Under the pieces are notes generated by a model. The model did not search any database, was not told the DNA's origin, and saw only the letters and a program-made list of their open reading frames with translations. Both the position numbers and the translations under genes were made by a program. Positions 53,794-62,656 of a stretch of DNA of 64,000 nucleotides are shown one piece after another (position 1 is the stretch's first letter; every line of letters begins with the position of its first letter). The stretch comes from Nostoc sp. LEGE 06077 (GTDB lineage Bacteria; Cyanobacteriota; Cyanobacteriia; Cyanobacteriales; Nostocaceae): the NCBI RefSeq assembly GCF_015207705.1, contig NZ_JADEWI010000018.1, forward strand, positions 1 through 64,000, given 5' to 3'.

Positions 53794-54573
53794 ATGCTCA
53801 TAATGATGCGGGTTAAATTACTTAGTATTAAAGAAACGCAGATAGTGAAAATTGTTTTAGAGAATATTCACAAATCTTACGGCAAACGAGCCATTGTCAA
53901 TCGTGTCAATCTTTCCGTGATTCAAGGTGAGGTCGTTGGTTTATTAGGCCCCAATGGCGCTGGTAAAACCACGACCTTTTACATTGCGACAGGTTTAGAA
54001 AGACCAAATCAGGGGCGCGTTTGGTTAGACACTCAAGATATTACTGGTGTAGCAATGCACAAAAGGGCGCGTTTGGGTATTGGCTATTTAGCCCAGGAAC
54101 CCAGTATATTTCGCCAACTTTCTGTGCAAGATAATATACTTTTGGTGTTAGAGCAAACAAATGTCCCCAAACGAGAGTGGTCGAAGCGATTAAATACTTT
54201 GCTGCGGGAGTTTCGGTTAGAAAAAGTGGCGCACAGCAAAGGAATTCAACTTTCTGGTGGTGAACGACGACGGACGGAATTAGCCAGGGCTTTGGCGGCT
54301 GGGCGAGAAGGGCCAAAGTTCTTATTGTTAGATGAACCATTTGCAGGGGTTGATCCCATTGCAGTGGCAGAAATTCAAGAAATTGTGGCAGGACTGCGCG
54401 ATCGCGGTATGGGAATCTTAATTACAGATCATAATGTGCGTGAAACCCTAGCCATCACTGACCGCGCCTATATTATGCGTGAAGGACAAATTCTCGCTTC
54501 TGGCACAGATGACGAACTTTACAGCAATCCTCTGGTAAGGCAATACTATTTAGGTGATAATTTTCACGTTTAA
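53794..54573 (+). CDS. lptB: LPS export ABC transporter ATPase
   Basis: This 259-residue ATPase has Walker A GPNGAGKTT, Q-loop LAQEPSIFRQLS, signature LSGGERRR, Walker B FLLLDEPFAGVDP and H-loop ITDHNVRETL, all characteristic of LptB. Homology begins at VKIVLENIHKSYGKRA, so the true start may be the GTG at 53845 and not the ATG at 53794. It drives LptF/G for LPS extraction. It lies 43 bp after lptA; a MITE-like element separates it from lptF. Confidence 0.92.
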   Translation: MLIMMRVKLLSIKETQIVKIVLENIHKSYGKRAIVNRVNLSVIQGEVVGLLGPNGAGKTTTFYIATGLERPNQGRVWLDTQDITGVAMHKRARLGIGYLAQEPSIFRQLSVQDNILLVLEQTNVPKREWSKRLNTLLREFRLEKVAHSKGIQLSGGERRRTELARALAAGREGPKFLLLDEPFAGVDPIAVAEIQEIVAGLRDRGMGILITDHNVRETLAITDRAYIMREGQILASGTDDELYSNPLVRQYYLGDNFHV

Positions 54574-54594
54574 ATATTTAAATTCATAAATTAC

Positions 54595-54715
54595 TAGGAC
54601 TTACGCACGAGTTACGGAATAACGTAGACGCGATAGCGGCTTGCCGCAGGCTACCACTCCAGACGCAGAGGACACGGAGGAATGAGAGTTTGAGAGGTTT
54701 TTTGCGTAAGTCCTA
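54595..54715. mobile_element. MITE-like element, 121 bp, between lptB and lptF
   Basis: TAGGACTTACGCA (54595-54607) and TGCGTAAGTCCTA (54703-54715) are perfect 13-bp inverted copies. ATTAC flanks both ends (54590-54594 and 54716-54720), a possible 5-bp target duplication, although ATTAC-type units are common here. No coding capacity. The interior has the GCAGAGGACACGGAGG repeat. Confidence 0.7.
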
Positions 54716-54765
54716 ATTACGAATTACACATTAACCAGGATTGAACCATTCAATTTTGTTTGCTT

Positions 54766-55941
54766 ATGATTGCCACAAAGCAGAAGTCTTTTTATAGTAT
54801 TAATTCACTGCTGCCATTTACGATTATGGATCGTTATTTGCTCAGTGAGTTAATCCCGCCATTTTTATTTGGAGTTGGGGCATTTTCCTCAATTGGTGTA
54901 ACAGTTGATGCTGTATTTGATCTAATTAGAAAAATTGTTGAATCTGGTCTACCTGTAGGCATCGCCATTCAAGTTTTCTTGTTAAAGATGCCATATTTTA
55001 TTGTGTTAGCTTTTCCCATGTCCACGCTGTTGGCTACTTTGATGACTTACAGTCGTCTTTCTAGCGAGAGTGAACTAATTGCCCTACGTGGTTGTGGAGT
55101 GAGTGTCTATCGGATGGTTCTACCTGCTGTGATGTTAAGTTTGGTAGTCACCGGTATGACATTTGTCTTTAACGAACAAGTTACACCAACTGCTAATTAT
55201 CAAGCCAATAGAATTCTAGACAGCGCCCTGAAATCAGACAAACCAATTTTAAAACAGCAAAATATTTTTTATCCAGAATACCGCGATCTCCAAGAGAAAG
55301 ATGGCACAAAAAGCAAGATACTGGCACGCTTATTTTATGCTGACCAGTTTGATGGTAAACGCATGAAAGGTTTAACAATTATTGATAGATCTACAGAAGG
55401 TCTCAATCAGGTTGTTGTGGCAGAATCGGCGCAATGGAATGGTTCGCAAAGTGTCTGGGATTTTTACAATGGAACTATTTATTTAGTTGCTCCCAATGGG
55501 TCATATCGCAATATTTTACGATTTGAACAGCAACAACTCAAACTACCCCGCACACCACTGAGTCTGGTAGAAAAAAGCCGTGACTACGGTGAGATGAATA
55601 TTTCGGAATCATTAGAACAGTTAACAGTGGAAAAATTGGGAGGCGATCGCCAAAAAATCCGCAAACTGCAAGTGAGAATTCAGCAGAAAATTTCTTTACC
55701 CTTTGTTTGTTTAGTTTTTGGCTTAGTCGGCGCAGCAATGGGAACCGTACCTCAACGTACTGGTAGAGGTACAAGTTTCGGGGTGTGTGTCATTGTTATT
55801 TTTAGTTACTATTTACTGTTTTTTGTTAGTGGGGCGATCGGCCAAGCAGGTATTATCTCTCCCTTTTTGGGTGCTTGGTTGCCTAATTTTATTTTCTTAT
55901 TTATAGGTTTATTCTTGTTAATACGTGTAGCTAGGCGATAA
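54766..55941 (+). CDS. LptF/LptG-family LPS export permease
   Basis: This 391-residue permease has the LptF/G pattern: three N-terminal helices (MDRYLLSELIPPFLFGVGAF start, LLATLMTYSRLSSESELIALRGCG coupling region split over helix and loop), a periplasmic beta-jellyroll (about 150-275), and three C-terminal helices with QQKISLPFVCLVFGLVGAAMG. It starts at ATG 54766; TTG at 54760 is in frame. With LptA and LptB it forms the inner-membrane LPS extractor. Cyanobacteria usually encode one LptF/G-type protein, which may act as a homodimer. Confidence 0.9.
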   Translation: MIATKQKSFYSINSLLPFTIMDRYLLSELIPPFLFGVGAFSSIGVTVDAVFDLIRKIVESGLPVGIAIQVFLLKMPYFIVLAFPMSTLLATLMTYSRLSSESELIALRGCGVSVYRMVLPAVMLSLVVTGMTFVFNEQVTPTANYQANRILDSALKSDKPILKQQNIFYPEYRDLQEKDGTKSKILARLFYADQFDGKRMKGLTIIDRSTEGLNQVVVAESAQWNGSQSVWDFYNGTIYLVAPNGSYRNILRFEQQQLKLPRTPLSLVEKSRDYGEMNISESLEQLTVEKLGGDRQKIRKLQVRIQQKISLPFVCLVFGLVGAAMGTVPQRTGRGTSFGVCVIVIFSYYLLFFVSGAIGQAGIISPFLGAWLPNFIFLFIGLFLLIRVARR

Positions 55942-56243
55942 TCACACTTGGAATGTGAAAGTGGGACAAGGGAAAACTGATGGCTATGTTCACCTAAGAC
56001 TTCAAACCTGTGTCCAAAGTCAGCAAAGTATAGATAAAAGAAGGGAAAAGGGAAAATGAGCAACAACTTGGTAGAATCCTACTAGCCGATCAAAAAGAGA
56101 GAGAGAAAAGGGTAAAGAAACATGGCGACGCAAAGACGCTTTAGCTGTTGTTTTTGCTGCTGTGTTTCTCCCTTCACAAAAGTTTGCATTTGTAAGTTTC
56201 CCGTTATAAGTTCTAAATTTTCAATTTTTGCGACAATTTTCTC
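55942..56243. other. intergenic region, 302 bp
   Basis: No conserved gene recognised. A 41-codon cysteine-rich reading frame (56122-56247) ends on the start codon of the next gene; it is discussed as a finding. Otherwise purine-rich and repeat-like DNA. Confidence 0.4.
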
Positions 56244-56708
56244 ATGACAACAGCAATTTCTGATCAAAATACTGCCGATTTAGCCGCTGATGATTATGTC
56301 GTTATTGGCTTGGCAACCTGTTTTATTAAAGAAGATGGGGAAGTTTATCAAGTTGAAGTAATTGAGCCAATTCCCTCTGCATCTTTAGAAGCATTGATGA
56401 AAGATATTCCCACTTCTTACAAACTAGCTTGTGCGACAACCTTGGGGGCGGTGTTAGATGGTGATACACCATTATTACCCCCAGGCTTTCCCACATCGGC
56501 GCAGTTTGGGGAAGAATTTGCTCAACGGGTGTTTGCAGCAGTGCGTACCTATAAACGCACCGAAAGCAGCAAAAATCTGATTCCTTTGGGGACAACTTAC
56601 ACTGATTTTAAGTATTCCATTGAACGCAAACGCGTGTTAAATGCTGCCAGAGTTGTGAATAAAGAAGACAATGTGAAACAGCATTCACACACACACAAAG
56701 TTCTTTAA
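56244..56708 (+). CDS. conserved hypothetical protein (cyanobacterial)
   Basis: This 154-residue soluble protein has a mixed alpha/beta pattern: ADDYVVIGLATCFIKEDGEVYQ, a central VEVIEPIPSASLEALMKDIP, and KYSIERKRVLNAARVVNKED with a histidine-rich end (HSHTHKVL). The histidines could bind metal but may be unstructured. It is 13 bp upstream of the glutathione S-transferase gene and probably co-transcribed with it. Family not recognised; no catalytic motif seen. Confidence 0.7.
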   Translation: MTTAISDQNTADLAADDYVVIGLATCFIKEDGEVYQVEVIEPIPSASLEALMKDIPTSYKLACATTLGAVLDGDTPLLPPGFPTSAQFGEEFAQRVFAAVRTYKRTESSKNLIPLGTTYTDFKYSIERKRVLNAARVVNKEDNVKQHSHTHKVL

Positions 56709-56720
56709 ATACAAGTAGTT

Positions 56721-57278
56721 ATGCTAAAACTTTACGGTGGTGCTTTTAGTCGGGCGGCGATCGCCAAATGGTATCTAGAAGAACTCGAAATTCCCTATCA
56801 GTTTGTTCAACTAGATATGCAGGCGGGGGAACATCGTCAGCCAGAATATTTGCAGATTAACCCAATGGGTAAAGTCCCGGCAATAGTTGATGGAGATTTT
56901 CAACTTTGGGAATCTGGAGCAATTTTGCTGTATTTGTATGAGAAGTATGGCAAATCTTCAGCTTCCCTAGAGAAACGTGCAGAAATATTTCAATGGGTGT
57001 TGTTTGCTAACTCTACACTATCAGCAGGAATTTTTACAGAATCTACCAGAGAGCGAGAAGTACCCCTATTGTTAACTCCGCTAAATGAGATTTTTCAACA
57101 ACAACCCTTTATCCTGGGTGATGAATTTAGCGTTGCGGATGTGGCTGTGGGATCAGTTCTTGCTTATATACCCATGATGCTGAAACTAGATCTCAGCGTC
57201 TACCCAGCAGTTCTGGAATATATCAACCGCATATCTGAACGTCCAGCGTTTAAAAAAGGAATTGGTGGAAAGCCTTAA
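56721..57278 (+). CDS. glutathione S-transferase family protein
   Basis: This 185-residue GST-fold protein has an N-terminal thioredoxin-like domain (MLKLYGGAFSRAAIAKWYLEE; cis-Pro in NPMGKVPAI; GSH-binding WESGAILLYL) and an all-helical C-terminal domain (LGDEFSVADVAVGSVLAY). A serine or tyrosine near the N-terminus (Ser10) is the likely catalytic residue. It is short for the family because the C-terminal domain ends at about 185. It conjugates or reduces glutathione adducts; substrate unknown. 13 bp after the preceding gene. Confidence 0.9.
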   Translation: MLKLYGGAFSRAAIAKWYLEELEIPYQFVQLDMQAGEHRQPEYLQINPMGKVPAIVDGDFQLWESGAILLYLYEKYGKSSASLEKRAEIFQWVLFANSTLSAGIFTESTREREVPLLLTPLNEIFQQQPFILGDEFSVADVAVGSVLAYIPMMLKLDLSVYPAVLEYINRISERPAFKKGIGGKP

Positions 57279-57304
57279 AAGTAAAAAGTAACAGGTAAAA
57301 AGTT

Positions 57305-57363
57305 AATCCCCATAAATAAATTTAAAATTTAGGGGATTTTGAGGATACTTTTAAAGTATCCTC
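57305..57363. terminator. candidate bidirectional terminator between convergent genes
   Basis: GAGGATACTTT (57341-57351) and AAAGTATCCTC (57353-57363) are inverted copies around one T. A second weaker stem pairs AATCCCC (about 57305-57311) with GGGGATT (about 57332-57338) followed by TTT. They lie between the GST stop and the argD stop. No strong T-run follows the main hairpin. Confidence 0.5.
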
Positions 57364-57412
57364 TAAGGCAATTTTCTTTACTTTTGCCTTTTAACTTTTG
57401 CTTTTTCCCTCG

Positions 57413-58696
57413 TTAACCTGTGATTTTAGCCAGTGCTTTGTCCAAAGCTTGCAAAGCTTGGTCAATTTCAGTCTTAGTCACAATTAGCGGTGGAACAAAG
57501 CGCACAACTTTTGGCCCGGCGGGGACAAGTAATAAACCTTCAGCAATGGCGGCGTTGACAACTTCACCAGCAGTTAGCGCAATGTCATCTGTCAACTCCA
57601 TCCCATTGATTAAGCCCCAACCCCGCACCTCAGAAACATAATTAGGGTATTTGGTGGCGATCGCTCTTAATCCAGCACGTAGCTGTTCTCCTCTCTCCTG
57701 GACATTCTGCAAAATCTTTTCTTTTTCCAAGGTTTGGCAAACACTCAGCGCCACACCACAAACAAAGGGATTCCCTCCAAAAGTGCTGGCGTGTTCTCCT
57801 GGTTGAAAAACAGCACAGAATTTTTTACTCATCATTGCGCCAATGGGAATACCACCGCCCAAACCTTTGGCGCTGGTGAAGATATCCGGTTCGACACCGA
57901 GATGTTCATAACCCCACAAATAACCACTGCGTCCCATCCCGACTTGCACTTCATCAAAAATCAATAAAATGCCAGTTTCATCACAAATCCGCCGCAGTTT
58001 TTGGAAGTAAGCCACATCACCGGGACGAACGCCGCCTTCACCTTGCAGTGGTTCGATTAAAATTGCTGCAACCTGATAATCACCTTCATCTAACTCGCTA
58101 ATGGCTGTTTCGATAGCGGTAATATCGTTGTAAGGTACGTAATGGAACCCAGGAACCAAGGGATCAAAGTATTTTTGATACTTAGGTTGTCCAGTAGCGG
58201 TAATCGTTGCCAAAGTCCGCCCGTGGAAGCTGGCGTTAGCCGTTAAAATAATTGGCTTATCTATTTCTAGAACTGTATGGGCATATTTACGTGCTAATTT
58301 AATCGCTGCTTCATTAGCTTCTGCACCAGAGTTGCAGAAAAATACGCGATCAGCGCAAGAATGTTGGATAATCCATTTGGCTAATTCCCCTTGTTCAGGA
58401 ATGTAGTACAAATTAGAAACATGATGCAGCTTTTGAATTTGACGGGTCACAGCTTCAACCATTGCTGGATGGGCGTGTCCTAGTGTACAAGTGGCAATTC
58501 CTGCCACAAAATCTAGATATTCCTGCCCCTGTGTATCCCAAACCCGGCATCCTGCACCCTTTTCCAGGGCTAAAGGAAACCGACCATAAGTTGACATCAC
58601 GGCTTCGTTAAAGCTATCCGTATCAAAAGGAATAGATGACACTGAACCTGATGCTGGGGGGATGCTGGCTTCTTCAACTAGAGTTTGAAAGCTCAC
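57413..58696 (-). CDS. argD: acetylornithine/aspartate-family aminotransferase
   Basis: This 427-residue class III aminotransferase has HAHPAMVEAVTRQIQKLHHVSN, FCNSGAEANEAAIKLARKYAH, IFDEVQVGMGRSG and the PLP lysine in TSAKGLGGGIPIGAM. The substrate pocket residues fit N-acetylornithine aminotransferase (arginine biosynthesis). The start is GTG at 58696, supported by AGGAGGAG eight bases upstream; the first 30 residues are a poorly conserved leader (SIPPASGSVSSIP). It converges with the GST gene. Confidence 0.9.
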   Translation of the reverse strand: MSFQTLVEEASIPPASGSVSSIPFDTDSFNEAVMSTYGRFPLALEKGAGCRVWDTQGQEYLDFVAGIATCTLGHAHPAMVEAVTRQIQKLHHVSNLYYIPEQGELAKWIIQHSCADRVFFCNSGAEANEAAIKLARKYAHTVLEIDKPIILTANASFHGRTLATITATGQPKYQKYFDPLVPGFHYVPYNDITAIETAISELDEGDYQVAAILIEPLQGEGGVRPGDVAYFQKLRRICDETGILLIFDEVQVGMGRSGYLWGYEHLGVEPDIFTSAKGLGGGIPIGAMMSKKFCAVFQPGEHASTFGGNPFVCGVALSVCQTLEKEKILQNVQERGEQLRAGLRAIATKYPNYVSEVRGWGLINGMELTDDIALTAGEVVNAAIAEGLLLVPAGPKVVRFVPPLIVTKTEIDQALQALDKALAKITG

Positions 58697-58820
58697 TACC
58701 GCTCCTCCTGAAAATATTTCATCTTAGACTTACTTACTAGTTTCCTCGAAATTGTTAAAAATTTCTTGGGATTGATCGCAAATCATGATTTCTTTTAGAC
58801 TAACGCTTTAATACCCTTAA

Positions 58821-58853
58821 ATCAGCTATCAGTTATCAGTTATCAGTTATCAG
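58821..58853. repeat. tandem heptamer repeat (TATCAGT)n
   Basis: About four consecutive copies of TATCAGT between argD and the K+ channel gene. Classic Nostoc STRR DNA. A related TGACTGT/TAACTGT tract follows at 58930-58961, just before the channel start. Confidence 0.7.
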
Positions 58854-58964
58854 GCGTATGGTGGCGGTATCAATCCCCCACTAAAGCTTTTCACCAATTG
58901 GTGTGCCTTTTCGCCCAGGGATATTACTGGTAACTGTTGACTGTTAACTGTTCACTGTTAAACA

Positions 58965-60029
58965 ATGTATTCCACTCTTGAGAGAAAATATCAACGTATT
59001 CAAAAAGAGCTAATGGCAGGTGCGATCGCCCTTGGGGGTGTGTTCCTGATTGGCACTTTATGGTACAGATTAGTTGAGGGATGGGCATGGGAAGATGCAG
59101 CTTACATGACCGTAATTACCTTGGCGACTGTGGGATACGGAGAAACACACCCACTCGGTAGCCGAGGGCGTTTGTTTACCATTGCCCTAATTTTATTGGG
59201 CGTAGTCAATATTGGTTATATTGTCAATCGATTTACAGAAGCCATCATTGAAGGCTACTTTCAAGAAGGAATTCGGCTACGACAACAGAGGCGCGTAATG
59301 GAATCCTTGACAGGACATTATATTATTTGTGGATTTAGTCGCACTGGTCGGCAAATTGCCAGAGAATTTCAGGCAGAAGGTGTACCTTTTGTAGTTATAG
59401 ATTCGGAGATGGAGTCTGTCCAAAAGGCGCAAATGGAAGGTTATGTAGTATACCAGGGTGATGCCACTCTAGATGATACATTGCTCCATGTGGGTATTGA
59501 AAGAGCCATTTGTATAGTTGCGGCACTACCTTCAGATGCGGAAAATTTATACACCGTATTATCAGCAAAAACATTAAATCCTGAAATTCGGGCGATCGCT
59601 CGCGCTAGTACAGAAGAGGCGTTGCAAAAATTACAGCGTGGTGGTGCAGATGCCGTAATATCACCATATATAACTGGAGGCAAGCGGATGGCCGCAGCCG
59701 CCCTCAGACCGCAAGTATTAGATTTCGTCGATGGAATTTTATCTGGTGCAGACCGTCAGTTGTATATGGAAGAATTTTTACTTGATCCCGCCTTTTCTCC
59801 CTTCGTGGGACAAACATTGCAGAAAGCCAAACTACGATCGCAAACTGGTGCATTAGTCCTAGCAATTCGCCGTGCTGATGGTAATCTCATCGGCGGCCCC
59901 ACTGGTGACACAATCTTAATGTCAGGAGATACCCTAATTTGTATGGGTACAGCCGAACAGTTGCGGAGTTTGAATCAAGTTCTCGTTCCCATTGGTTCGC
60001 AAAAATTACGCAAGCCGAAAAATCAGTGA
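58965..60029 (+). CDS. two-helix potassium channel with RCK domain
   Basis: This 354-residue channel has TM1 (about 16-34), pore helix and selectivity filter TVGYGE (55-60), TM2 (about 70-88), then a TrkA-N/RCK domain (about 113-230; nucleotide loop IICGFSRTGRQIAREF) and TrkA-C (about 265-340). The architecture equals MthK/Kch-type channels gated by nucleotide or cation binding to the RCK ring. It starts at ATG 58965 directly after the repeat tract. Monocistronic as far as visible. Confidence 0.92.
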   Translation: MYSTLERKYQRIQKELMAGAIALGGVFLIGTLWYRLVEGWAWEDAAYMTVITLATVGYGETHPLGSRGRLFTIALILLGVVNIGYIVNRFTEAIIEGYFQEGIRLRQQRRVMESLTGHYIICGFSRTGRQIAREFQAEGVPFVVIDSEMESVQKAQMEGYVVYQGDATLDDTLLHVGIERAICIVAALPSDAENLYTVLSAKTLNPEIRAIARASTEEALQKLQRGGADAVISPYITGGKRMAAAALRPQVLDFVDGILSGADRQLYMEEFLLDPAFSPFVGQTLQKAKLRSQTGALVLAIRRADGNLIGGPTGDTILMSGDTLICMGTAEQLRSLNQVLVPIGSQKLRKPKNQ

Positions 60030-60084
60030 TAGGGGATAGGTGATAGGTTAAAGGGGACAGGTTACAGGTTACAGGGGACAGGGG
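60028..60084. repeat. purine-rich tandem repeats (GGGGATAGGT / GGTTACA)
   Basis: Copies of GGTTACAGGTTACAGGGG and related units follow the channel stop codon. A pyrimidine-rich CTGCCTTCTACC unit tract follows near 60175-60205. Low-complexity repeat DNA of the STRR type. Confidence 0.6.
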
Positions 60085-60228
60085 ATGTATGGCTCATCTT
60101 GAAAAGAGCGATCGCAATTTTTCCCTCTAAACTGCTATCTTTGCAACAATAATAATAGTTATATAAATTTACTCCTGCCTTCTACCTTCTGCCTTCTGCC
60201 TCCTACCGAGTCATCTACCCGAAACCTT

Positions 60229-61701
60229 ATGCTTACCCAAGATAAACAACAACGCAATTGGCAACCTATTATCAAAGCATTTGAGGCTATCCTTGGTAAA
60301 AATGGAGTAATTAAACGCCGCGAAGAATTGATTACCTATGAATGTGATGGTTTGACTAGCTATCGTCAACGTCCGACTGTGGCTGTGTTACCAAGAACTA
60401 CAGAACAAGTCGCGGCAGCGGTGAAAATATGTAATCAGTATTCTGTCCCCTTTATTGCCCGCGGTTCCGGTACGGGATTATCTGGAGGTGCTTTACCATT
60501 AGAAGACTCTGTATTGATTGTCACCTCATTAATGCGACAAATCCTCAGCGTTGATTTAGAAAATCAGCGCATTGTTGTACAACCAGGTGTAATTAATAGT
60601 TGGGTAACGCAAACTGTTAGCGGCGCAGGCTTTTACTATGCGCCAGATCCTTCCAGTCAAATTATCTGTTCAATTGGCGGCAATGTTGCCGAGAACTCTG
60701 GTGGAGTGCATTGCTTAAAATATGGTGTCACAACTAACCACGTTTTTGGGTTAAAAATCGTCACCCCAGAAGGCGAAATTGTCGATTTAGGTGGGCAGAT
60801 TCCCGAAACCCCTGGTTATGATTTAACAGGTATATTTGTCGGTTCCGAAGGGACTTTAGGAATCGCCACAGAAATTACTCTCAGAATTCTCAAAACTGCC
60901 GAATCAATTTGTGTATTATTAGCCGACTTTACAAGTGTAGAAGCTGCGGGGGCTAGTGTTTCTGATATTATTAGTGCCGGGATAATTCCTGGTGGTATGG
61001 AAATGATGGATAACCTCAGCATTAATGCAGTAGAAGATGTTGTGGCAACTAATTGTTATCCGCGAGATGCTACGGCAATTTTGTTAGTTGAAATTGACGG
61101 TTTAGAAGTAGAAGTGGCAGTTTTAAAACAAAGAATTACAGAAATTTGTCAACAAAATGGGGCGCGGAATGTAACTGCGGCAAGTGACCCAGAAACCCGC
61201 TTAAAATTGTGGAAAGGACGCAAAGCGGCTTTTGCCGCAGCGGGACATTTAAGCCCCGATTATTATGTCCAAGATGGCGTAATTCCGCGTACTCAATTGC
61301 CCTATGTTTTGCAAGAGATTGAAAACTTAAGCCAACAGTATGGGTATAAAATCGCTAACGTCTTTCACGCTGGCGATGGCAATCTTCACCCTCTCGTTCT
61401 TTATGATAATTCTGTGCCTGGGGCGTTAGAAAAGGTTGAAGAATTAGGTGGAGAAATTCTCAAACTTTGTGTGAAAGTGGGTGGAAGTCTTTCTGGTGAA
61501 CATGGCATTGGCTCAGATAAAAAGTGTTATATGTCAGAAATGTTTAACAGCGTCGATTTAGAATCAATGCAATGGGTACGACAAGTATTTAATCCCCAAG
61601 GTTTAGCCAACCCTGAGAAAATATTCCCCACACCCCGCACCTGTGGCGAAGCTGCAAATGCAATGAATCACAAGCAGTTTGAAGGCGTGGAAAGATATTA
61701 A
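60229..61701 (+). CDS. glcD: glycolate oxidase subunit GlcD-like FAD protein
   Basis: This 490-residue flavoprotein has an FAD_binding_4 domain (about 50-230; FIARGSGTGLSGGALP, GVHCLKYGVTTNHVFGLK, DLTGIFVGSEGTLGI) and a FAD-oxidase_C domain (about 240-470; NVFHAGDGNLHPLVLYD, and LSGEHGIGSDKK). It oxidises a 2-hydroxy acid, most likely glycolate in photorespiration, or D-lactate. It passes electrons to a quinone or other acceptor. glcE/glcF neighbours are absent, as is common in cyanobacteria. Confidence 0.9.
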   Translation: MLTQDKQQRNWQPIIKAFEAILGKNGVIKRREELITYECDGLTSYRQRPTVAVLPRTTEQVAAAVKICNQYSVPFIARGSGTGLSGGALPLEDSVLIVTSLMRQILSVDLENQRIVVQPGVINSWVTQTVSGAGFYYAPDPSSQIICSIGGNVAENSGGVHCLKYGVTTNHVFGLKIVTPEGEIVDLGGQIPETPGYDLTGIFVGSEGTLGIATEITLRILKTAESICVLLADFTSVEAAGASVSDIISAGIIPGGMEMMDNLSINAVEDVVATNCYPRDATAILLVEIDGLEVEVAVLKQRITEICQQNGARNVTAASDPETRLKLWKGRKAAFAAAGHLSPDYYVQDGVIPRTQLPYVLQEIENLSQQYGYKIANVFHAGDGNLHPLVLYDNSVPGALEKVEELGGEILKLCVKVGGSLSGEHGIGSDKKCYMSEMFNSVDLESMQWVRQVFNPQGLANPEKIFPTPRTCGEAANAMNHKQFEGVERY

Positions 61702-61767
61702 CCAATGTATTTGTATCTGTAGATTTAAACCTAACAGCTTGTCAAACAGACTTGTCAAATTTGTTTT

Positions 61768-62013
61768 ACGTGAGTTCGATGACCTCTCCCCAACCCCTCT
61801 GTCTTGAAAAGTTTTGCGCCGGGAAACCCGGACGCGCAACGCCAGTTGCTTTATGCCGGGGAACCCGTCCAACGCACTGGCTCAACTTTTCGCTCCGAGG
61901 CGGAGAGGGGCTTAAATATCTTGAAATATCGACGAAAAATTAAGGTTTAGAAGCCTCTCTCCTTGCAGGGGAGAGGTTTGGAGAGGGGTTTTTTTAATTC
62001 GTCGAACTCACGT
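61768..62013. mobile_element. MITE-like element, 246 bp, overlapping the Nudix gene end
   Basis: ACGTGAGTTCGA (61768-61779) and TCGAACTCACGT (62002-62013) are perfect 12-bp inverted copies, 14 of 15 when extended. TGTTTT flanks both sides (61762-61767 and 62014-62019), a probable 6-bp target duplication. Inside are paired CTCTCC/GGAGAG stems and the GTTGCTTTATGCCGGG block also present near 15330. The element provides the last 21 codons and stop of the Nudix gene. Confidence 0.75.
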
Positions 62014-62522
62014 TGTTTTGCATAAAATATTTGCATAAGTTTGAGCAAATCACTTTTGGCAGGTTCACCATTATGCAACCATTTTATTAAATCATGAGGA
62101 TATAACCAAACGCTCTCAACAAAATCATTTTTATTGTAGTCAGGTTCATAATCTAATTCAATTTCATAAACTTTCATAAAAGCAGATACTTTATGTTGAT
62201 GTGGCGTTAAATATCCTAATAAACGAAATTTAACCTTGTTTAACTCTAAGTTCAATTCTTCATTAAGTTCACGTCGCAAAGCATCTTCATAATTTTCTCC
62301 ACTTTCAACATGACCTCCCATACTCACATCAAGGCAAAGAGGAAAAATCCGTTTTTCTGCTGAACGTCGAGGTATCCATAGCTGACCTAATAAGTTAGTA
62401 ACAAAAGCATTAACAACTCTAAAATTGCATAGTCCTTGACAATATATTTCTGAACGTTTTTTCTTTCCAATAATGCAATCTCTCTCATCTACAATATCTA
62501 GTAACTCATCATCTTGGAGCAT
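61947..62522 (-). CDS. Nudix hydrolase with repeat-derived C-terminus
   Basis: This 191-residue protein is an IDI/YfcD-like Nudix hydrolase. The Nudix box is at about 70-92 (GGHVESGENYEDALRRELNE, then EL), with the usual final glycine replaced by Asn. The N-terminus (DDELLDIVDERDCIIGKKKR) is typical of the isopentenyl-diphosphate isomerase-like subgroup. Residues 171-191 are translated from the flanking MITE-like element (REFDELKKPLSKPLPCKERG), so the native C-terminus was replaced. The fold core is complete. The substrate is a nucleoside-diphosphate or isoprenoid diphosphate type, not resolvable. Confidence 0.85.
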   Translation of the reverse strand: MLQDDELLDIVDERDCIIGKKKRSEIYCQGLCNFRVVNAFVTNLLGQLWIPRRSAEKRIFPLCLDVSMGGHVESGENYEDALRRELNEELNLELNKVKFRLLGYLTPHQHKVSAFMKVYEIELDYEPDYNKNDFVESVWLYPHDLIKWLHNGEPAKSDLLKLMQIFYAKQREFDELKKPLSKPLPCKERGF

Positions 62523-62656
62523 AATAAAATTCCTCTATTAAATTTTGCGTGCAACAAACTTCAAATTAAATTTCTAAATAGAAGTATGAGCATCCGGAAA
62601 ATGCTAAATTATCTTGTATTTATAAGTGTTCTTTTAAAACGCAGTCAAACCTACTA

